Shown here one piece after another: positions 1-8,945 of a stretch of DNA of 64,000 nt. The notes beneath the pieces were generated by a model. It saw only the letters and a program-made list of their open reading frames with translations. It had not been told where the DNA came from and did no database searches. The position numbers and the translations under genes were made by a program. Position 1 is the first letter of the stretch, and every line of letters starts with the position of its first letter. Source of the DNA: CAYWYR01 sp964462685. GTDB taxonomy: Bacteria; Bacteroidota; Ignavibacteria; Kapaibacteriales; UBA2268. The stretch lies in assembly GCA_964462685.1 (NCBI GenBank), contig CAYWYR010000018.1, positions 1 to 64,000 on the forward strand. Direction: 5' to 3'.

Positions 1-2
1 TT

Positions 3-641
3 ACCAGAATAGGTAAAGAGATTGCTATAGCGGTAAAGCAGGGTGGCCCAGACCCCGACGGTAACCCAAGGCTTCGATCCGCTATCAGGAATGCCAAGAT
101 AAACAATATGCCCAAGGATAGGGTAGAGGCTGCTATCAAAAAAGCAAGCGGCAAGGACGCGGCGGACCTGAACGAGATTGTTTACGAAGGATACGGCCCC
201 CACGGCGTGGCGATTCTTGTGGAAACGGCTACCGATAACCCAAACAGAACCGTAGCCAACGTAAGGGCTACTTTTGGCAAGGGCGGAGGACAGCTCGGAA
301 ATAGCGGCTCGGTCGCTTTTATGTTCGATAGAAAAGGTGTATTCAAAAAGGATGTGGGCGAGGATGACCCTGAGGAACTGGAAATGCAGTTTATCGAGCT
401 TGGGGCTGAGGATATTGATATCGATGACGGAGTACTGACAGCTATCACCAGCTTCGAAGGATATTCCGATATGCAGCACGCACTAGAGGATCAAAACGTG
501 GACGTTACCCATGCCGAGCTAGAGTATCTGCCACAAACTACCGTGGAGCTATCCGAGGAGCAGATGGATGAACTGATGAAGCTTATAGAAAAACTGGAAG
601 AAGACGATGACGTTCAGAATGTATTCCATAATATAGGCTGA
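3..641 (+). CDS. yebC: YebC/PmpR family regulator (5' truncated by window edge)
   Basis: The frame is open from base 3, and the 36 codons before the first in-frame ATG (108) still match the family, including the stretch IGKEIAIAVKQGGPDP and NPRLRSAI. The true start is therefore left of the window and about 212 residues are visible. The family (YebC/PmpR/TACO1) acts as a DNA-binding regulator or, as shown more recently, as a ribosome-associated helper of translation through proline-rich stretches. Visible family features are the MPKDRVEAAIKKA helix, the GYGPHGVAILVE strand, GGGQLGNSGSVAFMF, and an acidic C-terminal tail. It is the only gene here on the + strand before 2.8 kb. Identification is very secure; the exact cellular role is not. 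Confidence 0.95.
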   Translation, partial: TRIGKEIAIAVKQGGPDPDGNPRLRSAIRNAKINNMPKDRVEAAIKKASGKDAADLNEIVYEGYGPHGVAILVETATDNPNRTVANVRATFGKGGGQLGNSGSVAFMFDRKGVFKKDVGEDDPEELEMQFIELGAEDIDIDDGVLTAITSFEGYSDMQHALEDQNVDVTHAELEYLPQTTVELSEEQMDELMKLIEKLEEDDDVQNVFHNIG

Positions 642-733
642 TATTTATAAATATGCAACTATTAAAGCTATAAAATATAAAGGTGAAAATACATGATAAT
701 CCAATTTTCATATTTATAATGACCATAGTATGT

Positions 734-1318
734 TTAGGTTCGAATCTGTGTTATTCTATTCGTATAATAAAAGACCAATAGTGACACGAGTATTGTAATC
801 TGACCAATAGACAGGTGAGCTATTAAGGGTTGGTCGTCGATTCTTAGAAAATCTATAAAAAATCTTAAAATTAAATACATTATTATATATGTAGATAATG
901 TATATTTGTATTTAAACCACAAAAAAATATTAATTAGGTAAAAGATAATTTCAATTAAGTGGCTAAGTTCAATATTATAAATTTCTAAAGATGGACAGCA
1001 ATTGGCTTCTATGCATCCTATACGACCAAAGATTTGAGGTATAATAAAACCTAATACATAGATGTTAATGTTAAAGCTTTTAAAAATTGAAATAAATATT
1101 GATATACCTAACATACTTCCCATAGATGATTGGGGCAATGGAAGAGTAAAATTAAAGTCGTAAATTAAGATACCTAAAACAAAACCAAAAATATATCCAA
1201 CTACTAATAATAAAACAAAGCGATGAATCAAATTAAAATCTTGTAATACAATCCATATAAACGAAAAAAGAAATCCCACTTCAATCATTATCGAAAATAA
1301 TGGGATTTCTTGTATCAT
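734..1318 (-). CDS. Lgt-like (prolipoprotein diacylglyceryl transferase family) membrane protein
   Basis: A 194-residue polytopic protein with about six hydrophobic segments. It carries GRIGCIEANCC, which aligns with the Lgt signature GRIGNFxNxE but has Cys where E. coli Lgt has Asn, and a later RFFIDFLRIDD / LSIGQ block corresponding to the Lgt RFxIEFLR and LSxSQ motifs. Canonical Lgt, about 270 residues, transfers diacylglycerol from phosphatidylglycerol to the lipobox cysteine of prolipoproteins. This protein is clearly shorter, so it is more likely an Lgt paralogue than the housekeeping enzyme. It sits 14 nt after a lipoprotein gene and downstream of a Cys-rich lipoprotein, suggesting one transcript and possibly dedicated substrates (inference). 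ATG start. Base use is strikingly AT-rich. Confidence 0.7.
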   Translation of the reverse strand: MIQEIPLFSIMIEVGFLFSFIWIVLQDFNLIHRFVLLLVVGYIFGFVLGILIYDFNFTLPLPQSSMGSMLGISIFISIFKSFNINIYVLGFIIPQIFGRIGCIEANCCPSLEIYNIELSHLIEIIFYLINIFLWFKYKYTLSTYIIMYLILRFFIDFLRIDDQPLIAHLSIGQITILVSLLVFYYTNRITQIRT

Positions 1319-1332
1319 GATAATTGACTTTA

Positions 1333-2121
1333 CTAGTTTGTCAAATTAATATATATATGTTCTGTAGTTATAGCACCAATGAATGCAATTTCATTGTTCG
1401 ATAATGTTTTATATTCATATAAACCTCTTGTTACTAGCAATTCAACATCTCCGTTTGTTAAAGAGGTTAATTGTGAGCTTGGAATTGTAAAACTACCGGA
1501 ATCACTAGTATAATTTACATATCCTTCTTGGTTTGTATTTGGAATGATCTGAATCGCAATATTAGCATTCGGATCATACGTACCATTCCAGTTAATTACT
1601 AAGTCCGTTGCTTTCGAATGGCTATCACCGTTCGAGATATTTGAAATATCCATTTTAGAGGTTGGAGTTATTAAAGTACCTGTAAACGAAGGATATATAC
1701 TTGTACCTGGCACATTCCAAGAGTAAGATGATCCAAAGTTGTAACTTAGATCGGAATTATATGAATATACAGTACCATTTGTTTCAGTATATGATATCTG
1801 ATTCATTGCTTGTGAGTTTACAGTAACACTACCTACGTCTAACGCATAATCAGATCCGTCTAGATCATAAAAATTAGCATCGATAAATGAGTTTTCACCT
1901 ATTGTCACCTTATCAGGTGCAACGTATGTATTATGTTGCATTAATAAGATTGAGGAAACCTTAGAGTAATCTATGGAATCTGGCGCTGGTGCGATATAAG
2001 CTGGCAGATTAATTTTATTTTCTTTATCTGCCGTGAGAGTATTTTCATCTTCACAAGATAAGAGCATAGTCATACATGTAACTAAAACTAGATGTATGAT
2101 ATATTTATTCAAAGTTTGCAT
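1333..2121 (-). CDS. Putative lipoprotein of unknown function
   Basis: 262 residues. The N-terminus is a lipoprotein signal: short basic start, hydrophobic core, and lipobox LLSC with the cysteine near residue 23, followed by acidic residues (EDENT). The rest is Ser/Thr/Asn/Tyr-rich with no motif I recognise. It looks beta-rich, as expected for an outer-membrane-anchored or surface lipoprotein, and includes a segment around WNVPGTSIYPSFTGTL that resembles an extracellular Ig-like or carboxypeptidase-regulatory fold only loosely. It is the middle gene of a minus-strand set: 25 nt after the Cys-rich gene and 14 nt before the Lgt-like gene. AT-rich. Function unknown. Confidence 0.75.
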   Translation of the reverse strand: MQTLNKYIIHLVLVTCMTMLLSCEDENTLTADKENKINLPAYIAPAPDSIDYSKVSSILLMQHNTYVAPDKVTIGENSFIDANFYDLDGSDYALDVGSVTVNSQAMNQISYTETNGTVYSYNSDLSYNFGSSYSWNVPGTSIYPSFTGTLITPTSKMDISNISNGDSHSKATDLVINWNGTYDPNANIAIQIIPNTNQEGYVNYTSDSGSFTIPSSQLTSLTNGDVELLVTRGLYEYKTLSNNEIAFIGAITTEHIYINLTN

Positions 2122-2146
2122 TGAAACCTCTAATTTGTTTATAATT

Positions 2147-2641
2147 TCAACAGCTGCAGTCTAAACATGCTTCCATTGTTCTTGTTTTACATGATGGTAC
2201 TGGGTCAAGCATTTTAAAGAAGGAACAATATAACGTTCCCTGTCCTGATCCACCTTGACCTCCATACGTTGCAGTTCTTTCAATTGTTAGAACACAACCC
2301 TCTTTAGTAAGGTCGCAACCCTGAATGGTTTGTGTAAATGGTGCACCACCTACCGATGGTTGAATAATTCTAGCACCACTCCAGAAATTACTACCACTTG
2401 GTCTTTTGGCAATAGTTTGATAATGTTCATTTCTTATAGGATTAGGGACTTCTTCACAATGCAAATTTATGGGACATGCAGGTAACTGATCTGGTGTCCT
2501 CAAACCTTATACTTGTAATATAATTTTGGTATCATCACAGCAATTAGTTTCATTACATGCAGAATAAAACAAACCGGATACAATAATAACTGATAGATAT
2601 ATGGTAGTGATCAAAAACTTTTTCACAATAAACGTCTTCAT
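2147..2641 (-). pseudogene. Cys-rich putative lipoprotein interrupted by an in-frame TAA
   Basis: Read as one frame, this encodes an ATG start (2641-2639), a hydrophobic signal ending in YSAC, then NETNCC, and 44 codons in reaches TAA at 2509-2507. The same frame immediately resumes (GGT TTG AGG ACA) and stays open for 119 more codons to 2147, ending CLDCSC. The downstream half contains about ten cysteines and a Gly-rich GGQGGSGQG stretch, but no start codon better than a TTG right after the stop. The simplest reading is a roughly 163-residue secreted Cys-rich lipoprotein broken by one nonsense change; readthrough or a sequencing error are alternatives. It is the first gene of the lipoprotein/Lgt-like set. 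No family recognised. Confidence 0.6.
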
Positions 2642-2797
2642 TTGGTTAGAATAACATTTTTGTAATATATATATATATCGCCTATATACAAAACGTTTAC
2701 TAAATTTTTTTTTGCAATAACAGTGAAACTTATCCTCTTTTTATGATACGTATATTTATATAAGCATGCTAACCAAGAACTGAACGGAGTTGTGACT

Positions 2798-4957
2798 ATG
2801 AGAATGTTCTACATTATCTCTATTTTTATTTTTTCGCTATCACTACGCGCCCAAGATTTTGAATGGACTATCGACGGGGGGTATCTTGATGCTAATAAAT
2901 TCACTCTTGTCCTTGAAAAACATTTTGTCATAAGCCCCGACGAATCAAAGGTGGCCTATGTGGATTCGTGGTTCAACGGTAATATTTTCATCAGGGATTT
3001 GCTTACAGGGGATATTGTTGAACAACTCGACTATAAAGATAAAAGATTAAGTATCGAATCTCTATGCTGGATAAGTGACGGCAAATTGGCCTATGTATAT
3101 TCTGCCGACCATGTACTCGGTATTTATGATCTCGAAAATAAAACTAAAGAGGAAAAGGAATTCAGGCTTTTTACTTACAATATGGAAGCGATTGATGATG
3201 ATAATCTTTTGGCAGTCGTTAATGTAGGTGGAAGACTGAATTTTGCCAAGTATAATCTTACAAGCGAATCAGTTACCGATACAATTGAGGTGATGAGTAA
3301 CTGGGGTAGAGTAAATATCAATTTCTCTGATGACAAACAGTATATATTCACTCCAGGTTTAGAGTCAACAACATCTAATAATACTATTTATAGAATTAGA
3401 AAGATATCAACAGCTGATTTATCTGTTGTAGATTCTACTGAAAGGATCTCGCTTTCATTCCCGGGGAAAATACAGAGTTTTAGCGGGCTATACCTTTTAC
3501 CGAACAGAATCGACTTTCCAACCCCTAGAAACCCTTCAAGGCAGGGCAATGGTATGCAGTTTATTGTATTCGATGAAGATCTCAATATAGTATCTGATAC
3601 TGAGACGCAAGGTGTTTTCGACTATATAGGTAATGACGGTAGCCGTGCATATCTGTATAACCCATTTGCCGATTTACGGGTAACTTACGATATCGGTGCT
3701 GATAAGTATTTGGACACTGTTCTCAATACGCCTTTAGGTGGGTATTTAAGCCAGTTAGATGAACGTATTTATCATTCTAATTTTGGTAAACTACAGGTGT
3801 ATGACAATAATTATGTACTTACCAACGAGATCGATTTTACCCTGCCAGGTTATCCGCAGTCATTTGTAAGTGGATTCGCAAACCTAAACGATGAGGATTT
3901 CGTGGCGGGTTCTGCGTTCGGTAAACTTCTCAGATATAATACCGCTACCGGAGATTTTATTGAAGATTATAAAGTATATGAAAATGCTGTAAGAACTGTA
4001 AAAACCACCAAAGACTATAAATATATGGCTGTTGGTCTGCAAGATGGTATCAGGGTTTATAAGGATGATAACGAGATAATAAACGAGCGATACGAAGTAG
4101 CCTTGGATGCCGACTTTTCAACATCCAATAAATTCGTTGCTTTTTGTGCTTATAATGATAGTATCCGAGTGTACGATCTGGAAACGAAAAGCCTTAGGTC
4201 AGAATTTGACGGCGGAAGTTGGATAGACGCAGTAGAATTTTTAGATGATAATAGAATAGCGGTAGGAGAAGGTAAAGATATAGTAATCTATGATATAGAC
4301 AGCGGCTCGGAACTGTTCCGAAGAAGTCTTTTCAGCACTGGTTTCGCAAATCAGATATCGGATTTAAGTTTATCGCCCGACGGCTCGAAACTTGCTATCG
4401 CTACTAATTATGATGTGCTCGGTATCATGAATACTTTCAGCTACAGCGTTAGTTCTACTAAGCCTATGGAAGGCTACAGCAAAACCGTGGAATGGGCAGA
4501 AGACAGCAAGCATCTGCTACTTATATGCACGCAGGAGATCATGTTCTACAACACAGAAAACGGCAACGTACTATATAGAACAGAAAACGTTTCAAGTAAC
4601 GAAGAAAGTAGCAGCAACGAGAGATTTTCGGAAATGCTGATTTCCCCAGGTAACGAATACCACATCTACGCAACGGACTACCAGCGGATATCCGCGATAA
4701 GAAACCCATTAGGGCCTAAATCGGTTAAATCTTTTGAAATCGCCGAGTCTATCTACCCCAACCCCGCCCGAGATATAATCAATATCCCCGAAAGCCAGAT
4801 AGGCAAGGAATATATGGTTACCGATATCGAAGGAAGGGTGGTAATGAGCGGCACGGCAGCCAATTCAGCCGATATATCTGCACTAGCCACAGGCACCTAC
4901 CATATAATCTTCATATCAGATAATATCGGCGCTTACAGCAGGTTCGTGAAGAAGTAG
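2798..4957 (+). CDS. Secreted WD40/beta-propeller-like protein with T9SS type A sorting domain
   Basis: 719 residues from ATG 2798, chosen because GGAG lies 8 nt upstream; the GTG at 2792 would be too close. The signal peptide (MRMFYIISIFIFSLSLRAQ) is followed by many degenerate repeats with DxxxxIxVYDLETxxL patterns such as DSIRVYDLETKSL and SPDGSKLAIAT, typical of WD40/quinoprotein propellers. The last about 75 residues begin SIYPNPARDIINIP and continue through ITDIEGRVV-like and LATGTYHIIF segments to a final KK. This is the type A C-terminal signal recognised by the type IX secretion system, so the protein should cross the outer membrane and be attached to the surface. Substrate unknown. 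Confidence 0.85.
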   Translation: MRMFYIISIFIFSLSLRAQDFEWTIDGGYLDANKFTLVLEKHFVISPDESKVAYVDSWFNGNIFIRDLLTGDIVEQLDYKDKRLSIESLCWISDGKLAYVYSADHVLGIYDLENKTKEEKEFRLFTYNMEAIDDDNLLAVVNVGGRLNFAKYNLTSESVTDTIEVMSNWGRVNINFSDDKQYIFTPGLESTTSNNTIYRIRKISTADLSVVDSTERISLSFPGKIQSFSGLYLLPNRIDFPTPRNPSRQGNGMQFIVFDEDLNIVSDTETQGVFDYIGNDGSRAYLYNPFADLRVTYDIGADKYLDTVLNTPLGGYLSQLDERIYHSNFGKLQVYDNNYVLTNEIDFTLPGYPQSFVSGFANLNDEDFVAGSAFGKLLRYNTATGDFIEDYKVYENAVRTVKTTKDYKYMAVGLQDGIRVYKDDNEIINERYEVALDADFSTSNKFVAFCAYNDSIRVYDLETKSLRSEFDGGSWIDAVEFLDDNRIAVGEGKDIVIYDIDSGSELFRRSLFSTGFANQISDLSLSPDGSKLAIATNYDVLGIMNTFSYSVSSTKPMEGYSKTVEWAEDSKHLLLICTQEIMFYNTENGNVLYRTENVSSNEESSSNERFSEMLISPGNEYHIYATDYQRISAIRNPLGPKSVKSFEIAESIYPNPARDIINIPESQIGKEYMVTDIEGRVVMSGTAANSADISALATGTYHIIFISDNIGAYSRFVKK

Positions 4958-5006
4958 GGTGGAAGTAGAGTAGGATAGTTGAGTAAAATTATATCAAAAT
5001 AAATAT

Positions 5007-5046
5007 AAAAAAAGGGGATTACTGAATAAGCAATTCCCTTTTTTTT
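5007..5046. terminator. Bidirectional intrinsic terminator
   Basis: An A-rich arm reading AAAAAAAGGGGATT pairs with AATTCCCTTTTTTT across a 12-13 nt loop. It lies between two convergent genes, the T9SS propeller protein and the SPFH lipoprotein. Both strands offer a T-run after the stem, so it can end both transcripts. Confidence 0.75.
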
Positions 5047-5064
5047 GTAGCTTTTTATTTAATC

Positions 5065-5913
5065 TTACTTCGTGCCGCCATCAATAAGCATCGGGGCTTC
5101 ACCGTTGGTAATTATTACCTTGGCATTTGGCGATTGCGAAAGATTATTGAATGCATCAATACTGCGCATTTTTATTATCTCATCCGATAAGCCGTCAGTA
5201 AGTATTTTCTGAGCGTCACGCTGGCCTTCCGCTTCGATTACTTTTCTTTTTGCCTCAAGCTTTTCTTTTTCGATTATATATTCCATGGTTTTTATCTCGC
5301 CTTCGGCGGCTATGGCTTGGCGTTCTGCTTCTAACTCTTCCTTTTTCAGAGTATATTGCATACGCATCACTTCCTGTTCGGCCGCTAGCCTACCTTCTAT
5401 GGAGTTATAAAGACCGTTGGGTAGTTTGATATCTTTCATCAGCACTGTTTCAATAATGATACCCTTATCTTTTAGGTAAGCGTTCATTTTATCGGTTATT
5501 TCTTTTTCTATCAAAGAGCGCTCGCCGGAATGCATATCCTTCGCCATATAGCGTGCTGTTACATCTGATGCGGTAGAGCGGAAAACGCTGCTTATAACTT
5601 CTTCGTATCGCGGCCCGAGTGTCTGGATAAAGTCCTGAACGTTAGTACTCATAATCCTGTAGAGTATAGATATCCTGGATTCGATATTCAGGCCTTCTTT
5701 GCTCGGTAGCGCAAGGTTTACTTCCATATTTACCGTGCGGGTAGGGATCGTTTCCATTTGAGTAACCCCAGGGAACAGAAAATGAAGACCTTGGTCGTAA
5801 GTTCTTTCGGAAAGCTTACCGAAGGTTTTTTTTACTCCTACCTCCCCTGGTTGAACTGTTGTACAAGAGGTAAGTACGGCAAAGATACCGCATAAGTAGA
5901 TCAGTGCTTTCAT
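5065..5913 (-). CDS. SPFH/prohibitin-family lipoprotein
   Basis: 282 residues. The N-terminal signal ends in lipobox LTSC (Cys 17), giving a lipid-anchored SPFH protein rather than the usual transmembrane anchor. The SPFH core follows (VQPGEVGVKKTFGKL, GLHFLFPGVTQMETIPTRT, NIESRISILYRI, EVISSVFRSTASDVTARY). A long Ala/Glu/Lys coiled coil (AAEQEVMRMQ to RKVIEAEGQRDAQKI) and a short C-terminal tail complete the prohibitin architecture. Such proteins form large membrane rings that scaffold membranes and modulate proteases such as FtsH. The gene is monocistronic: terminator downstream, about 250 nt of leader upstream. Confident in family; the cellular partner is unknown. Confidence 0.9.
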   Translation of the reverse strand: MKALIYLCGIFAVLTSCTTVQPGEVGVKKTFGKLSERTYDQGLHFLFPGVTQMETIPTRTVNMEVNLALPSKEGLNIESRISILYRIMSTNVQDFIQTLGPRYEEVISSVFRSTASDVTARYMAKDMHSGERSLIEKEITDKMNAYLKDKGIIIETVLMKDIKLPNGLYNSIEGRLAAEQEVMRMQYTLKKEELEAERQAIAAEGEIKTMEYIIEKEKLEAKRKVIEAEGQRDAQKILTDGLSDEIIKMRSIDAFNNLSQSPNAKVIITNGEAPMLIDGGTK

Positions 5914-6094
5914 AGATAGCCCTCCGGGGAAAATGATGGATCGCAGATATTATTTATCTGCATTTATGATATATCCTTTAGAATGAATACTTAGAAAGGC
6001 TCTGGAAAGTTTCTCATGAGGCTATAGTAAATAAACTATGAGAATATTATCATTATTTTATCCCAAAACCACATTCTTAAGAACGGCTAATAGC

Positions 6095-6127
6095 AAAAAA
6101 AAATCCCCCGATCCTTAACCGAGGGAT
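6095..6127 (-). terminator. Intrinsic terminator of the thiolase gene
   Basis: On the minus strand, ATCCCTCG and CGGGGGAT form an 8-bp stem (one T-G pair) with a 9-nt loop followed by nine T residues. It begins about 40 nt after the thiolase stop codon. Confidence 0.85.
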
Positions 6128-6167
6128 ATGTAAAAGATTCATCTTTTGAAAGTATAGAGGGAACTTA

Positions 6168-7382
6168 TTATACCCTTTCTAATACGGCGGCATAACCCTG
6201 CCCCACGCCAACACACATAGTAACTACAGCGAACTCCTTATCCTGTAATTCCAGTTCCAGCATAGCGGTGCCAGCCAGTCTGGCGCCCGTCATCCCCAAG
6301 GGGTGACCGAGAGCTATAGCCCCGCCGTTCGGGTTGATGCGTGGATCGTCATCTTCCAGTCCCCATTCCCGTATGCATGATAGAGATTGTGCGGCAAATG
6401 CCTCATTAAGCTCCATAATATCGATATCGTCCATACTCAGGTTCGCTCTTTTAAGTGCTTTCCGAACCGCTTCCACAGGGCCTATACCCATTATCCTTGG
6501 TTCTACACCAGCTACCGCCGAGGAAAGTATTCTCGCTTTGGGTTTAAGGTCATACTTTTCGCATGTATCATGATCCGCCAGAAGCAGCGATGCGGCACCG
6601 TCATTCACACCTGAGCTATTACCAGCCGTTACTGAGCCGCCTTTTCTAAATGCTGCCCTGAGTGAAGATAGTTTTTCTATAGTCGTGTTATGGCGGGGGA
6701 ATTCATCAGTATCCACGATTATGTCATCCCCCTTTCTCTGCGGTATGGAAATCTGCATTATCTCTTTTGCCAAGCGGCCGTTTTCTTGTGCGGCTTTGGC
6801 TTTCATCTGGCTGTTGTAAGCGAATAAATCTTGATCCTCGCGAGAGATATTGAATTTCTCGACTAAGTTCTCGGCGGTTTCGCCCATAGCATCAGTTCCA
6901 AATCGCTCTTTGAGTTTAGGATTGACAAATCGCCAACCGATAGAGGTATCATACATTTCAGCGGCTCGCCCGTAGGCTTTGGGGTTTTTGCCTACAACAA
7001 ACGGTGCACGGGACATACTTTCTACTCCACCAGCAATATATGCTCCGCCATCACCCAACTTGATTGCACGGTCGGAATTTACCACTGCCCCCAAACCAGA
7101 GGAGCAAAGTCTATTAACGGTTTCCCCTGGAACGCTCCAAGGCATACCTGCCAACAGGAGAGCCATACGGGCTACGTTTCTGTTCTCTTCGCCAGCTCCG
7201 TTAGCATTTCCCATAATTACATCTTCGATGTGTTCTTGCGGCAGGGATGGATTGCGTTCCATGATATTGCGTATAGTCATGGCGGCTAGATCATCCGGGC
7301 GAACTGGCGCAAGCGAGCCACCATAAGATCCAATTGGGGTTCTGATATAATCAATAAGATAAGATCGGTTGATATTCTTCAT
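6168..7382 (-). CDS. Thiolase II family acyltransferase, PcaF/3-oxoadipyl-CoA thiolase-like
   Basis: 404 residues, full length for thiolases. Catalytic features are Cys93 in NRLCSSG (the acyl acceptor), a His in GHPLG near residue 358, and a second Cys in CVGVGQG near residue 391. RTPIGSYGGSLAPVRPDDL, ENRNVARMALLLAG and EMYDTSIGWRFVNP are much closer to the 3-oxoadipyl-CoA thiolases (PcaF/PaaJ, last step of beta-ketoadipate or phenylacetate breakdown) than to generic acetoacetyl-CoA thiolases. No other pca or paa gene is in the window, so the substrate could equally be a general beta-ketoacyl-CoA. Stand-alone gene with its own terminator. Confidence 0.88.
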   Translation of the reverse strand: MKNINRSYLIDYIRTPIGSYGGSLAPVRPDDLAAMTIRNIMERNPSLPQEHIEDVIMGNANGAGEENRNVARMALLLAGMPWSVPGETVNRLCSSGLGAVVNSDRAIKLGDGGAYIAGGVESMSRAPFVVGKNPKAYGRAAEMYDTSIGWRFVNPKLKERFGTDAMGETAENLVEKFNISREDQDLFAYNSQMKAKAAQENGRLAKEIMQISIPQRKGDDIIVDTDEFPRHNTTIEKLSSLRAAFRKGGSVTAGNSSGVNDGAASLLLADHDTCEKYDLKPKARILSSAVAGVEPRIMGIGPVEAVRKALKRANLSMDDIDIMELNEAFAAQSLSCIREWGLEDDDPRINPNGGAIALGHPLGMTGARLAGTAMLELELQDKEFAVVTMCVGVGQGYAAVLERV

Positions 7383-7683
7383 AGTCGGGGATCATTTTTC
7401 TTTTAATGAAATACTATAATGACAAATATAAGTACGTATGAGATATTTATATGATTTTTACTTTTTGGCAGTATACGGTTCACTTTTGTCAATGACCTGT
7501 GTCATTATTTAACTGTTTACTGCCAATTGAATATAATTATCATCACAGATTTATGACAGAAATATCACACGGTAACTATTGGCATATTTTTACTTATATA
7601 CCCCAACAGAAAGCAACAAAGCTTCAAAAATAAAATCGAGTAAAAACACTTTTTATTAACAATAACTTAAAGGAGTTATAACA

Positions 7684-8112
7684 ATGAGTATCTTTAAAGT
7701 AGATCCGTTTAACGGAATTGATACAATAGCGAGAAGAATGAACACTATCGCCAGAGAATTCGATAACGGCGTAGAGTTCGAGACCAGAGGATTCAGCCCG
7801 CGGGTTGATATCCGCGAGACAGAGGAGCAGTTCAGATTATTTTTAGAACTGCCCGGCGTAGATAAAGAAAACATCTCTATGCTGGTAACAGATGATAACA
7901 CTCTGGAGATAAAAGGAGAAAAACCATCCCCAGAAGGCGAGGCGAAAATAGTACGTTCCGAAAGAGGTTTCGGAGAGTTTAAACGCGAGTTTATCCTACC
8001 GGAAAACGTGGACGCAGAAAGCATAAACGCAGAATTCAAAAACGGAGTACTGTCGGTTGAGATAAACAAAGTACAGCCAGTCAAAAAAGAGATTAAAATA
8101 GAAGTTAAATAA
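7684..8112 (+). CDS. Hsp20/alpha-crystallin family small heat-shock protein
   Basis: 142 residues; AAGGAG lies 8 nt before the ATG, a strong ribosome site for this genome. The alpha-crystallin domain spans about residues 40-140: SPRVDIRETEEQFRLFLELPGV, LEIKGEKP, FGEFKREFILPENVD, and the signature AEFKNGVLSVEINK. A C-terminal KKEIKIEVK provides the I-x-I/V motif that docks in neighbouring dimers. These ATP-independent holdases bind unfolding proteins in the cytosol. A 300-bp upstream region shared with the divergent thiolase would hold the promoter, but I see no HrcA (CIRCE) inverted repeat there. An intrinsic terminator follows. Confidence 0.93.
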   Translation: MSIFKVDPFNGIDTIARRMNTIAREFDNGVEFETRGFSPRVDIRETEEQFRLFLELPGVDKENISMLVTDDNTLEIKGEKPSPEGEAKIVRSERGFGEFKREFILPENVDAESINAEFKNGVLSVEINKVQPVKKEIKIEVK

Positions 8113-8133
8113 TCTGATCTCAAATGATTGAAC

Positions 8134-8164
8134 AAAAGCCCGACTAAATTAGTTGGGCTTTTTT
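8134..8164 (+). terminator. Intrinsic terminator after hsp20
   Basis: The arms AAAAGCCCGACTAA and TTAGTTGGGCTTTT pair around a 3-nt loop and run into T residues, 22 nt after the hsp20 stop codon. Confidence 0.9.
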
Positions 8165-8257
8165 ATTTTATAAGTCAATGCACTTATTTTTTTTCTCGAT
8201 GCATTTTATTATATTACTATACCATACAACGTGTATTGATTAATATTAGAGTATAAA

Positions 8258-8743
8258 ATGAAAAACATCTTTATTACGCTTACCCTCGGCCTTTTGTCGA
8301 TTCCTCTGTTTTCAGCTGATATATCTGGCAAGGTATCATTAGAGAACCCTTTCAAAACTATGGAAACTCCTCAATTGCAGGCCACGGCTGAGCTGATATC
8401 CATGGAAGAAGGCAAACCCAGCAAAGTATTTCCTATTATAGGCTCAGGTTTCTATTTTAATAATGTGGAAGCTGGTAAGTATCGCTTGGTTGTTACTCAA
8501 AATAGATACAGCTCCTACGTTGAGGATATCGTAGTTGATCCAGACTCAGATACCAAGCTTGATGTGGAACTAAAACTTAACGCTTTATCAGGAAGGGTTT
8601 CCGAAGATGTGGTGTTCGATAGAAATTATATCGTGCTAGAAGGAGATGAATTTGTAGTTGAAAACGGATTTTGTTTAAAAAATGGATCTTATGAAATTAT
8701 TAATGCTGGCTCCCTGACTGTAGAAGAGGTCAAGGAAGATTGA
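8258..8743 (+). CDS. Secreted protein with carboxypeptidase-regulatory-like beta-sandwich
   Basis: 161 residues. A signal peptide (MKNIFITLTLGLLSIPLFSA) is followed by a repeated pattern ISGKVSLENP ... GFYFNNVEAGKYRLVVTQNRY ... DIVVDPDSDTKLDVEL, the hallmark of CarboxypepD_reg-like domains. These mediate extracellular protein contacts or accompany outer-membrane proteins. No lipobox and no T9SS tail. Flanked by terminators on both sides, so transcribed alone. Precise role unknown. Confidence 0.75.
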   Translation: MKNIFITLTLGLLSIPLFSADISGKVSLENPFKTMETPQLQATAELISMEEGKPSKVFPIIGSGFYFNNVEAGKYRLVVTQNRYSSYVEDIVVDPDSDTKLDVELKLNALSGRVSEDVVFDRNYIVLEGDEFVVENGFCLKNGSYEIINAGSLTVEEVKED

Positions 8744-8780
8744 TATGTCCATCATTTAAGATATAATCGTTGATATATTC

Positions 8781-8814
8781 AAGCACCGACCGTAAAAAGG
8801 TTGGTGCTTTTTTC
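8781..8814 (+). terminator. Intrinsic terminator
   Basis: AAGCACCGACC and GGTTGGTGCTT pair around a GTAAAAA loop, followed by TTTTTCTT. It lies 38 nt after the preceding stop codon. Confidence 0.9.
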
Positions 8815-8945
8815 TTGAGATGCCATAATCAGTTCTTCCATATCTCAATATCTATATACCATTCAATATATTTTTGGCTATACCGTAGAATCCTAACATA
8901 TTTATAGATAGTTTACAATTTAAGAATAAATAATGTAGGAAATTT

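Noticed and set aside
7383..7683. Bacteroidota-type promoter (TAnnTTTG) upstream of the thiolase, at 7430-7423 on the minus strand
   Set aside because: A TATATTTG box exists but no TTTG lies at the right distance upstream; chance matches are common in AT-rich DNA. No CIRCE element was found for hsp20 either.
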